Shown: positions 1 to 5,854, numbered from the stretch's first letter. The stretch: 6,869 nucleotides of DNA from Bacilli bacterium (GCA_017461465.1 JAFTYN010000045.1:1-6869); one strand, 5' to 3'. Notes: generated from the letters alone by a model not told the origin. Numbers and translations are program-made.

Positions 1-37
1 AAAAAAAGCAAATTAAAACCAGATAATATATCTGGTT
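1..37 (-). terminator. Rho-independent terminator of tRNA-Glu
   Basis: An 8-bp perfect stem (17-24 with 30-37) with a 5-base loop lies directly 3' of the tRNA on the minus strand. It is followed by a T-rich tract (complement of 1-16, with seven consecutive T at the end). Placement right after the tRNA CCA end supports termination of a single-tRNA transcript. Confidence 0.8.
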
Positions 38-45
38 ATTATTAT

Positions 46-122
46 TGGTAGTCTGTACGGGATTCGGACCCGTGTATAACGCCTTGAGAGGGCGCCGTGT
101 TAAACCACTTCACCAACAGACC
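46..122 (-). tRNA. tRNA-Glu, anticodon CUC
   Basis: The minus strand folds as a complete 77-base cloverleaf. It has a 7-bp acceptor (GGTCTGT with ACAGACT, the first pair being G1-U72), a short D stem with the conserved GG in its loop, an anticodon stem GCGCC/GGCGT with loop CTCTCAA, a 5-bp T stem and an encoded CCA. The anticodon CTC reads GAG (Glu), and the overall sequence resembles Firmicutes tRNA-Glu. The T loop reads TCCGAAT instead of TTCGAAT, so position 55, almost always U (pseudouridine), is C (plus-strand position 67). A CUC isoacceptor is usually dispensable in AT-rich genomes because UUC can read both Glu codons, so this may be a secondary copy. It has its own promoter and terminator. 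Confidence 0.93.
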
Positions 123-136
123 AAACGTACATATTA

Positions 137-165
137 ATAATATCACTAAAAAGTATCTTTTACAA
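137..165 (-). promoter_or_regulatory. Promoter of tRNA-Glu
   Basis: On the minus strand TTGTAA (160-165) and TATTAT (137-142) are separated by 17 bp. Predicted initiation is a few bases upstream of the mature 5' end at 122. It is back-to-back with the plus-strand promoter at 189-217. Confidence 0.7.
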
Positions 166-188
166 GTAAAAACATAATATTAATTCAA

Positions 189-217
189 TTGACTTTAACA
201 ATCAAATTTATTATAAT
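189..217 (+). promoter_or_regulatory. Promoter of zinc-ribbon protein gene
   Basis: TTGACT (189-194) and TATAAT (212-217) are 17 bp apart, a near-consensus sigma-A promoter. Initiation near 224 would give a leader of only about 17 bases, which contains the SD AGGAG at 229-233. Confidence 0.8.
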
Positions 218-240
218 TTTTTTATGATAGGAGTGATAAT

Positions 241-960
241 ATGAAATGCATGGTATGTGGAAATAAAGTCGGTAATAATGATAATATATGTACTAATTGC
301 GGTTCTAACTTAAAAAGTCAAAGAGAAGCTACATTTACATCAGTAAATACAATACCAATTAGTAATCCTCAAAATAATAAGCAGAATAATGGTGCAGGAA
401 AAGCTATTCTTATCATTTTCTTGTTATTCTTCATTTTACCTATGTTGTTACCTTTCGTTATGATTTTTATGGAAGTTGGAGATTTTTTTGATGACATAGA
501 GGAAAATATTCCAGAAGTTTCTACTCGCTGTGAAGAAGAAGTAAATGACCCATACGGATACTGGATAAGTGATAATAATAATTATTTTTCTATAAATGGA
601 GATCAAACTTTATATTACTATGATAATTACTATGATTTAACTAATAACATAACTTTAGGAAGTTCTTATGTTTTCCCATATGAAGAAGCTTTAAACTATC
701 TTGGTGGCGAAGATAATTTAAGACTAACTATTTTTAATGAGATGCGTCTAAGTGCCTTTAATTATAAAGATGTATACTATATCCAGTTTTATCCTAATAG
801 AATGTTTCAAAATGGAATAGATGTATTACCTAATAATAAACCAGAGAAAAATTACTATGAATTATTATTTGTCTATGATTATGACTATGGTACAAATTAT
901 GCAACTATATATAATATAACTAATAACAAATTATATAAAGTTACAAGAAATGGTATTTAA
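241..960 (+). CDS. Zinc-ribbon membrane protein, unknown extracellular domain
   Basis: Product is 239 residues. Residues 1-22 form a short N-terminal zinc ribbon with Cys3, Cys6, Cys17 and Cys20 as the expected metal ligands. A polar Asn/Gln-rich linker (about 25-52) leads to one strongly hydrophobic membrane segment (about 54-78). The rest (about 79-239) has no further membrane segment, is acidic near the membrane and rich in Tyr and Asn, and alternates like a beta-rich domain; it should lie outside the cell if the ribbon is cytosolic. Its pattern after Gly106-Tyr-Trp is faintly lipocalin-like, but I do not recognise a family. The start is supported by AGGAG seven bases upstream and a close promoter. 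The gene is monocistronic and ends in a terminator shared with the convergent gene. The architecture is common in Firmicutes; the function is unknown, and sensing or envelope stress is only a guess. Confidence 0.85.
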   Translation: MKCMVCGNKVGNNDNICTNCGSNLKSQREATFTSVNTIPISNPQNNKQNNGAGKAILIIFLLFFILPMLLPFVMIFMEVGDFFDDIEENIPEVSTRCEEEVNDPYGYWISDNNNYFSINGDQTLYYYDNYYDLTNNITLGSSYVFPYEEALNYLGGEDNLRLTIFNEMRLSAFNYKDVYYIQFYPNRMFQNGIDVLPNNKPEKNYYELLFVYDYDYGTNYATIYNITNNKLYKVTRNGI

Positions 961-992
961 AAAGATCTAGGAATTAACCTAGATCTTTTTTT
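961..992. terminator. Bidirectional terminator between convergent genes
   Basis: An 11-bp perfect stem (961-971 with 978-988) with a 6-base loop is followed by seven T on the plus strand. It is preceded by A-rich sequence that supplies a T tract on the minus strand. It begins immediately after the TAA of the plus-strand gene. The stop codon of the minus-strand gene lies in the loop (974-976), and its last codons are in the right arm. Confidence 0.9.
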
Positions 993-1954
993 ATTAATGC
1001 TACAAAATCTCCAATTGCAGGAACTATATATTCTACTTTACTAATTATTTGATATTTTTCAGTATCAGGGAAATCAGTATTTTGATTGTTATCCCCTTTT
1101 GTAACAAATTTAAGTTCATTATTTTTATCCTTAACTTCAATAATTCTATGAGTTAATATATATCCCTTATAATTAAACTGTACAACATCATTTTCTTTTA
1201 GATTTTCATATTTTAAATGTTTACTTTCTTTAATTATAAGTAAATCACCTTGGCTGATATTAGGTGCCATAGAATTATTATTCATTACACTTACTTTATA
1301 TATTGATTTATTACTTGTAATAAGGGAAAACGCTACAACAGCATATACTATAACAAATATAAGAATATGACTAAAATCATTTTGATTTCCAAATTTATTT
1401 ATAATATCTTTATCAGCAATTAAAAATAACATAATAATTAAAGGGAAAATAAGTAACCCTAAAGATAATATATAAAATGGTGTATCTGGATATATTGGAA
1501 GTAGCATAAAACCAAATTCCATAAATAATGTATATATAACCAGTGTTTCAAATTCGTAATTTTTAGATAAATGATTAATAAGAATATTAGTACCAATAAT
1601 TCCTGGTGCAAAGGTCATAAATAGATCTCCTATACTATATTTTACTACCAGACTTAAACAACCTAGAAGAATCATGTCTAAAATAACAGCAATAACAGTA
1701 ATAATAGCGTCCTTATTACTAGGAGCAAATTTTCTTATAAATCTATATTCATTTGCTCTTACTGCAAACTTACCAACACCATATAGTACAAAATACTTAA
1801 ATAATGTTGATATATCATAATTAATCATTCCTGATTTAACATCAAAAAGCAAAACTAACAAGTAGTATCCCGCTATTAGAAAAAATATAGATTTAAATAA
1901 TATCTTATCTACAGCACCACTATTACCATATGTATTAGTATTATTAGTATACAT
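974..1954 (-). CDS. Polytopic membrane protein with ER-type (SipW-like) signal peptidase domain
   Basis: Product is 326 residues. About residues 20-213 hold roughly six or seven hydrophobic segments (near 22-39, 50-66, 82-105, 110-125, 135-153, 160-181 and 195-213). The C-terminal part is a peptidase family S26 domain: Ser228 in SMAP is the expected nucleophile, His269 in THRI replaces the Lys of ordinary bacterial signal peptidases, and Asp288 in KGDNN fits the third catalytic position. Ser/His/Asp usage is the mark of the ER-type enzymes (SipW, Sec11, archaeal). SipW-type enzymes cleave signal peptides of specific secreted proteins such as TasA, but no such substrate is encoded here. SipW itself has far fewer membrane segments, so the polytopic N-terminus is an added module of unknown role. 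The SD is modest (AGAGTG, about 7 bases before ATG). The gene has its own promoter and is probably transcribed alone. Confidence 0.82.
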   Translation of the reverse strand: MYTNNTNTYGNSGAVDKILFKSIFFLIAGYYLLVLLFDVKSGMINYDISTLFKYFVLYGVGKFAVRANEYRFIRKFAPSNKDAIITVIAVILDMILLGCLSLVVKYSIGDLFMTFAPGIIGTNILINHLSKNYEFETLVIYTLFMEFGFMLLPIYPDTPFYILSLGLLIFPLIIMLFLIADKDIINKFGNQNDFSHILIFVIVYAVVAFSLITSNKSIYKVSVMNNNSMAPNISQGDLLIIKESKHLKYENLKENDVVQFNYKGYILTHRIIEVKDKNNELKFVTKGDNNQNTDFPDTEKYQIISKVEYIVPAIGDFVALIKKDLG

Positions 1955-1980
1955 ATAATCACACTCTATTCTCTATTAAT

Positions 1981-2009
1981 AGTATATAACAAAAAAAAGA
2001 AGTAAACAA
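1981..2009 (-). promoter_or_regulatory. Promoter of SipW-like peptidase gene
   Basis: On the minus strand TTGTTT (2004-2009) and TATACT (1981-1986) are 17 bp apart. The -35 lies inside the hairpin of the upstream gene's terminator and the spacer contains its T tract. The predicted leader is about 20 bases. Confidence 0.6.
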
Positions 2010-2020
2010 TATTTACTTCT
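1991..2020 (-). terminator. Terminator of the 295-residue protein gene
   Basis: A 9-bp perfect stem (1998-2006 with 2012-2020) with a 5-base loop is followed on the minus strand by an eight-T tract (complement of 1991-1998, of which 1998 also closes the stem). It lies 8 bases past the stop codon at 2028-2030. Confidence 0.85.
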
Positions 2021-2027
2021 CAAAAAA

Positions 2028-2915
2028 TTATATTTTTACATTCACTTTAGCAGTTTCTAAATTGCTATTTTTTTCTCTTTTTTTAGTATTTTCCTTCATT
2101 ATAGCATTAGCTTTATTATAAGAAGTAGTTACATCAAGAGAATCTTTGAAAGATATAATATTACCCCTTAAATTTTCTTGTTCTGCACTTTGGACTATTC
2201 CCATTAAATGAAGAACACTGATTACATTGTTAGCATCTTTTATTTTATTATACTGGCCTAAAACTTTAGTTAAGTAACCTTTTTTAAATGAGTTTACTAT
2301 AAGTTCTAACATAGCATCTTTATCTGAATTATCGCCATAAACTAATTTAGAAAAATTAATAGCTAATTCTTGACTAATACCATTTTCTTTAAAATTAGTG
2401 TGATATAGTATTTGAGCATATGTAGGTCTTACTGTTACGTAGCTATCTCTAGCTTCTCTATTCTTATATGCTACCATACTATCAGCTATCTCATTAGATA
2501 TAGCTTCGTCTAGCATCTTTAAACCTGGTAAAACTGAATAAAAACTAACAGAACCAAGTTCTTTTAAAGCTTGACCTAAATTAGCTTCAAATTTTTCTTC
2601 AGCTAAACTCTTTTTCTCACCTTTTTTAGTATCGCATACACCATTAGAATAATGAGCTAATTCTCTAAATAGTGCACGATCAAATTCCTTCATATTTAAA
2701 TCAAATATACTTGGATTAACCATTAGTGTAGGACCATTATTGCTTTCTATTATAACTGCATAACCTACAATTCTATCACAGAAAACTATATCAGTTAATC
2801 TTTCAATTTTGCCTTGTACGAATTCATTATTTTCTTCAGTGAAATATCCTAAATCTTTACCTAAATCAATAAATTCAAATAATTTAGAACATATTAATCT
2901 TCTTTGACTTTCCAT
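2028..2915 (-). CDS. Unrecognised 295-residue protein, possible inactive metallopeptidase fold
   Basis: The product is soluble: I see no signal peptide or membrane segment. I do not recognise a family with certainty. Residues 84-88 read RELAH, which looks like an HExxH zinc-peptidase helix in which the first His has become Arg. About 50 residues later, LDEAISNEIADSM (135-147) resembles the downstream glutamate helix of gluzincins, with Glu137 as the candidate third ligand. One missing ligand would argue for an inactive, structural or regulatory descendant; the resemblance may also be chance. The second half (about 165-245) is helical, and the C-terminus (about 265-295) is Lys/Asn-rich and probably flexible. 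A strong SD (AAGGGGG, about 8 bases upstream) and a near-consensus promoter suggest good expression. Start at 2915 is well supported. It is flanked by terminators, hence monocistronic; it shares an 8-base motif with the adjacent superoxide reductase control region. Confidence 0.8.
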   Translation of the reverse strand: MESQRRLICSKLFEFIDLGKDLGYFTEENNEFVQGKIERLTDIVFCDRIVGYAVIIESNNGPTLMVNPSIFDLNMKEFDRALFRELAHYSNGVCDTKKGEKKSLAEEKFEANLGQALKELGSVSFYSVLPGLKMLDEAISNEIADSMVAYKNREARDSYVTVRPTYAQILYHTNFKENGISQELAINFSKLVYGDNSDKDAMLELIVNSFKKGYLTKVLGQYNKIKDANNVISVLHLMGIVQSAEQENLRGNIISFKDSLDVTTSYNKANAIMKENTKKREKNSNLETAKVNVKI

Positions 2916-2941
2916 AATAATATCCCCCTTAACGTTTGAGT

Positions 2942-2969
2942 ATTATATCATACTTCGAAATAATGTCAA
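2942..2969 (-). promoter_or_regulatory. Promoter of the 295-residue protein gene
   Basis: On the minus strand TTGACA (2964-2969) and TATAAT (2942-2947) are 16 bp apart, with an extended -10 (TGATATAAT). Predicted initiation near 2935 falls inside the TAACGTTT motif at 2930-2937, a position where a repressor could act. Confidence 0.82.
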
Positions 2970-2972
2970 ATT

Positions 2973-2994
2973 AAAAAATACCCTAAGGTATTTT
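2973..2994 (-). terminator. Terminator of the superoxide reductase gene
   Basis: An 8-bp stem (2975-2982 with 2987-2994) with a 4-base loop is followed by a run of T on the minus strand. The stem includes the last bases of the TAA stop codon (2993-2995). The -35 of the next gene begins only a few bases beyond. Confidence 0.75.
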
Positions 2995-3373
2995 ATTTTA
3001 TTGTATTTTTCCATAGTCCATGCAGATTACAATATTCATAGATGATTGCTCCTTCAACATAAGGGAATCTCACAACTGGTTCATCACCTGGGTTTAAATC
3101 CACTCTAATTACTTTATCATCAGAAACTAGACTAATCCACATAATATAATGTTTTTCTTCCATTGGATGAATGATATCTCCAACCTTAACAATTATTTCG
3201 TTATTATCTATTTCATATACAGGAACATGCTTTTCTAAAGAAGCATCAATGGTATTAGCTACCAAAAGTTCCATTTCCTGATTACAACATCTAACACGTT
3301 TTACATCACCAGAAATAACTTCAATCACATTTCCACACACTGGACATTTATAATATTTAACGTTTTCTTTCAT
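2993..3373 (-). CDS. dfx: Superoxide reductase (desulfoferrodoxin, two-iron class)
   Basis: This enzyme reduces superoxide to hydrogen peroxide in the cytoplasm without producing oxygen, typically with electrons from rubredoxin; it is characteristic of anaerobes and microaerophiles. The 126-residue product has both metal sites. The desulforedoxin-like Center I has Cys10, Cys13, Cys29 and Cys30, binding FeCys4. Center II has His49, His69, His75, His118 and Cys115 as iron ligands, with the conserved Glu47-Lys48 pair beside His49 and a C-terminal CNLHGLW signature. Length is normal for the family and no key residue is missing. The start is fixed by a perfect AGGAGG SD about 6 bases upstream. The gene has its own extended -10 promoter and a terminator. 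No rubredoxin or rubrerythrin gene is adjacent. Two copies of TAACGTTT flank the start region and could be an operator (inference). Confidence 0.97.
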   Translation of the reverse strand: MKENVKYYKCPVCGNVIEVISGDVKRVRCCNQEMELLVANTIDASLEKHVPVYEIDNNEIIVKVGDIIHPMEEKHYIMWISLVSDDKVIRVDLNPGDEPVVRFPYVEGAIIYEYCNLHGLWKNTIK

Positions 3374-3397
3374 AATTACCTCCTATTAATTAATATT

Positions 3398-3406
3398 ATT
3401 ATATCA
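3398..3406 (-). promoter_or_regulatory. Extended -10 promoter of superoxide reductase
   Basis: The minus strand reads TGATATAAT, a perfect extended -10. The hexamer 17 bp upstream, TTTATA (3421-3426), is a poor -35, so recognition would rest on the extended element. The motif AAACGTTA on the plus strand (3410-3417) lies in the spacer. Confidence 0.65.
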
Positions 3407-3447
3407 AAAAAACGTTAGAATATAAAAGCAATATTATAGTTATTAAT

Positions 3448-3479
3448 AAATTAAAAAACTAGATAAAATTATCTAGTTT
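3448..3479 (-). terminator. Terminator of tRNA-Met
   Basis: A 10-bp perfect stem (3456-3465 with 3470-3479) with a 4-base loop is followed on the minus strand by a T-rich tract. It lies ten bases past the tRNA CCA end and separates the tRNA from the superoxide reductase gene. Confidence 0.85.
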
Positions 3480-3489
3480 ATTTATTATA

Positions 3490-3566
3490 TGGTAGCGACG
3501 GAGAGATTCGAACTCACGACCTACTGGGTATGAACCAGTTGCTCTAGCCAACTGAGCTACATCGCC
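3490..3566 (-). tRNA. tRNA-Met, elongator, anticodon CAU
   Basis: A complete 77-base cloverleaf on the minus strand with encoded CCA. The anticodon stem is ACTGG/CCAGT with loop TTCATAC, giving anticodon CAU. The 5' sequence GGCGATGTAGCTCAG closely follows elongator tRNA-Met of Bacilli. It is not the initiator (no C1-A72 mismatch and no three G-C pairs in the anticodon stem), and it does not resemble the lysidine-modified tRNA-Ile. The T stem contains one mismatch, U50-U64 (GTGAG against CTCTC); the T loop is canonical TTCGAAT. Confidence 0.95.
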
Positions 3567-3584
3567 ATGTCAAACAACAAATAA

Positions 3585-3613
3585 ATTATATCAAATCTAT
3601 TTATATTTGACAA
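3585..3613 (-). promoter_or_regulatory. Promoter of tRNA-Met
   Basis: On the minus strand TTGTCA (3608-3613) and TATAAT (3585-3590, with extended TGA) are 17 bp apart. The -35 is inside the last codons of the upstream glycosyltransferase gene, whose TAG stop is at 3597-3599. Confidence 0.8.
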
Positions 3614-5321
3614 GTAATTTTTTGAAAAAACGATAATTTTTTCTGCAAAAGCGATATAGTAGCGGATATTTACTCATACTAACAGCTAATTTTTGAATAT
3701 AATAGTCTCTTTCTGATAATAAATAAAAAGCAAATTTAATAAATTTACTGTCTTTTTTCTCGGACAGATAAGGAATATTATATTTTTTGACTATATAAAT
3801 CATGTTATCTAGAGATTTATAATTTATTCTATCATAAACCATATATTTACTGCGACTGATAGTAGTGTTACCTACAACATTAATCGCAAGCACTAACTTC
3901 AACCAATATTTTTTGGATACAAGTTTAATAAAACTCAATAAAATTCTAATAATGTAGTTAATAACGCGAGGAACAATACCCAAAATATTATAATCAAAAA
4001 ATAAAATATTAGATCCCTTCATCTTATAATCAGAAGTTATATATAGAAAGTTATCTTCAATGTTTACATTCTTTTTATTAACTAACTTATTATTTTTATA
4101 TAAAATATACTGTTCTTTTTCTAAAATACTATTTATATCAATACTATCTAAATTATGTACTATAATAACTTCTTTATTTAAATAAACAGTCAAATCATAT
4201 AGTTCATTAATTTCTTGACGCATTATGAAATAACTATATTCTTTTTCATTACAGATACCACTAAACATATCAAAACAGTCAAAAAAAAGAATATCTAAAT
4301 CTATATAGATTTTTTTTATATCTTCATTAGCTATCTTAATTTTTGCTTTTTCAAAATAATCATTATACTTTATAAAGTGACGCTCTATAAACTCAAAGTC
4401 TTCAATATTTTCAAAAAAGTATTCATCAATTATTATCATTATTTTCTTTTTATCTTCTTCGTTTAATAATGAATTATTTAAATTGCTATATAGATAATTT
4501 TTTTGTGTTTTTTTCCATTCTTTTAAATATTTTAAATTTTTTGTATATTTTCTGTTTTGCTCCAAATATTTTTCAACAAATTTCATTGCATAAATAATAT
4601 CATTCGTTTGTTTTAATAGTTGGTCATAAGATAAATTAAAAGAATACGTAAGAGCAGAATTATGCTTCCTATAAAAAACATTATCCTTATTACAAAGCTT
4701 TAAAGAATTAGCATTACAAAATAAAATACTGGTAAAAAGAAAATCTTCAAAATAATTTAAATGTATATTAATTTTTTCAAAGGTTTTTAAACATTTTTTC
4801 CATAACTTAAAACTATATATTTTATTCCATACAGTATGCCATAAAAAATCTTGACCATGCTGTTTAAAAAATTCAGAAGCTACATCATCTTCATATAGTT
4901 TCGTATAATAAATATTCTGTATATTTAAAAATTCTTTGATAGAATCGATATAATTTAAAACAATTCTTCCAATTACAATATCAACACTTTCGTTAACTGT
5001 TTCATTTAACATATTGCGATAATAATCTATACTGAGATAATCATCACTATCTAAAAAAGTTATATAGTCACCAGTAGCAAACTTTGAACCAATTACACGT
5101 GTACGAAATAATCCAAGATTTTCTTCATTATTAATCACTTTGATTCTTTTATCATTATTCAAATATTTATATAAAATATCCAAACTATTATCAGGTGAAC
5201 AATCATTTACCACAATAATTTCAAGATTTTTATAAGTTTGATTTATAACTGAATTTAGACATTCTTCTAGAAATTTACTAGTATTATAAACAGGTATAAT
5301 TACTGATAATTTTTTATCCAT
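3597..5321 (-). CDS. Family 2 glycosyltransferase with long C-terminal extension
   Basis: The 574-residue product transfers a sugar from a nucleotide-sugar donor, probably for surface polysaccharide or teichoic-type glycan at the cytosolic face. The N-terminal GT-A domain is clear: the opening SVIIPVYN strand (6-13), VVND (37-40), the metal-binding LDSDD (90-94), a candidate catalytic base in FED (191-193) and YRKHNSALT near 217-225. There is no signal peptide. Residues about 240-335 are helical and Lys-rich. Residues about 336-574 are an extra domain with faint HAD-phosphatase-like features: FDCFD at 347-351, Arg368, and SD at 430-431. A short hydrophobic stretch near 450-480 may touch the membrane. 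The start overlaps the upstream gene's stop and has no visible SD, so translation is probably coupled. The start is nonetheless credible because the GT2 domain begins right there. No terminator separates it from tRNA-Met. Confidence 0.9.
   Translation of the reverse strand: MDKKLSVIIPVYNTSKFLEECLNSVINQTYKNLEIIVVNDCSPDNSLDILYKYLNNDKRIKVINNEENLGLFRTRVIGSKFATGDYITFLDSDDYLSIDYYRNMLNETVNESVDIVIGRIVLNYIDSIKEFLNIQNIYYTKLYEDDVASEFFKQHGQDFLWHTVWNKIYSFKLWKKCLKTFEKINIHLNYFEDFLFTSILFCNANSLKLCNKDNVFYRKHNSALTYSFNLSYDQLLKQTNDIIYAMKFVEKYLEQNRKYTKNLKYLKEWKKTQKNYLYSNLNNSLLNEEDKKKIMIIIDEYFFENIEDFEFIERHFIKYNDYFEKAKIKIANEDIKKIYIDLDILFFDCFDMFSGICNEKEYSYFIMRQEINELYDLTVYLNKEVIIVHNLDSIDINSILEKEQYILYKNNKLVNKKNVNIEDNFLYITSDYKMKGSNILFFDYNILGIVPRVINYIIRILLSFIKLVSKKYWLKLVLAINVVGNTTISRSKYMVYDRINYKSLDNMIYIVKKYNIPYLSEKKDSKFIKFAFYLLSERDYYIQKLAVSMSKYPLLYRFCRKNYRFFKKLLVKYK
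5314..5321 (-). promoter_or_regulatory. Coupled stop/start overlap without SD
   Basis: The minus strand reads ATGGATAA: the GT2 start ATG and the TAA stop of the zinc-ribbon gene overlap in different frames. The 20 bases upstream are A/T-rich with no SD-like purine run, unlike every other internal start in the window. Translation of the GT2 should depend on ribosomes finishing the upstream gene. Confidence 0.7.
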
Positions 5322-5829
5322 TTATGTATGTAATTATAATTAAGCAAAATGCAAAAACTAATATAGGTAAAAATATACCGAATACACTATTTCTACCTTT
5401 TTTTACTAGTAATTCACTAAAATTATCACTAGATTCTATTTTTTTAATTTCTTTTTTAGCATATTTTATATATATATTATTAAATAAAAAACTAAATAAT
5501 ATATAAAGTACTAGATTTACTAAAAAGGCTAAAAAAGGATTGTAATATAAAACTACTGATACTAATGCTGTCCACGCTATAGAAAACAAATACATTTTTT
5601 TAAATCCAATATAATTTGCTCCAAATAATAGCGCAAATACATTAAATTTACTTTTTAATATACTATCGCTAGCAGTCCCCATAAAATTACGTAGATTAGC
5701 TTCCTCACCATAATAAACTTTTTCTTTATTTACATGACTAACACTAGGGCTATTTTCTACTCTACTGCCACAAGAAGTACAAAAAATAGCATCATTATCT
5801 AATTTAGTTCCACAATGAGTACAATACAT
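5314..5829 (-). CDS. Zinc-ribbon membrane protein, DUF2628-like
   Basis: The 171-residue product opens with a zinc ribbon (Cys3, Cys6, Cys17, Cys20). A polar linker follows, then a segment from about 57 onward, KSKFNVFALLFG...GFKKMYLF, that matches the look of DUF2628-type proteins (a FN-x-x-A-hydrophobic-FG motif followed by a lysine/arginine-Met-Tyr step). Hydrophobic segments lie near 62-76, 79-95, 97-117 and 149-168, so it is an integral membrane protein with the ribbon in the cytosol. The family has no established function. The start is supported by AGGAG nine bases upstream and an extended -10 promoter. Its last 8 bases (ATGGATAA, 5314-5321) are the start of the GT2 gene, making a two-gene operon and suggesting, but not proving, that it acts with the glycosyltransferase. 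Confidence 0.88.
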   Translation of the reverse strand: MYCTHCGTKLDNDAIFCTSCGSRVENSPSVSHVNKEKVYYGEEANLRNFMGTASDSILKSKFNVFALLFGANYIGFKKMYLFSIAWTALVSVVLYYNPFLAFLVNLVLYILFSFLFNNIYIKYAKKEIKKIESSDNFSELLVKKGRNSVFGIFLPILVFAFCLIIITYING

Positions 5830-5854
5830 AATAACACTCTCCTAATATATAAAC

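Noticed and set aside
3391..3426. PerR- or Fur-type operator upstream of superoxide reductase
   Set aside because: The region is simple AT-rich sequence; partial matches to such palindromes do not exceed what this composition gives.
3490..3620. tRNA-Met as an integration site for an element carrying the glycosyltransferase
   Set aside because: No integrase and no repeat of the tRNA 3' end was seen in the window, and the GT2 gene is joined to its neighbour by an 8-base overlap.
5324..5506. 60-codon open frame on the plus strand
   Set aside because: It lies antisense inside the zinc-ribbon/DUF2628-like gene, has no SD or promoter, and its sequence is the complement of membrane-segment codons.
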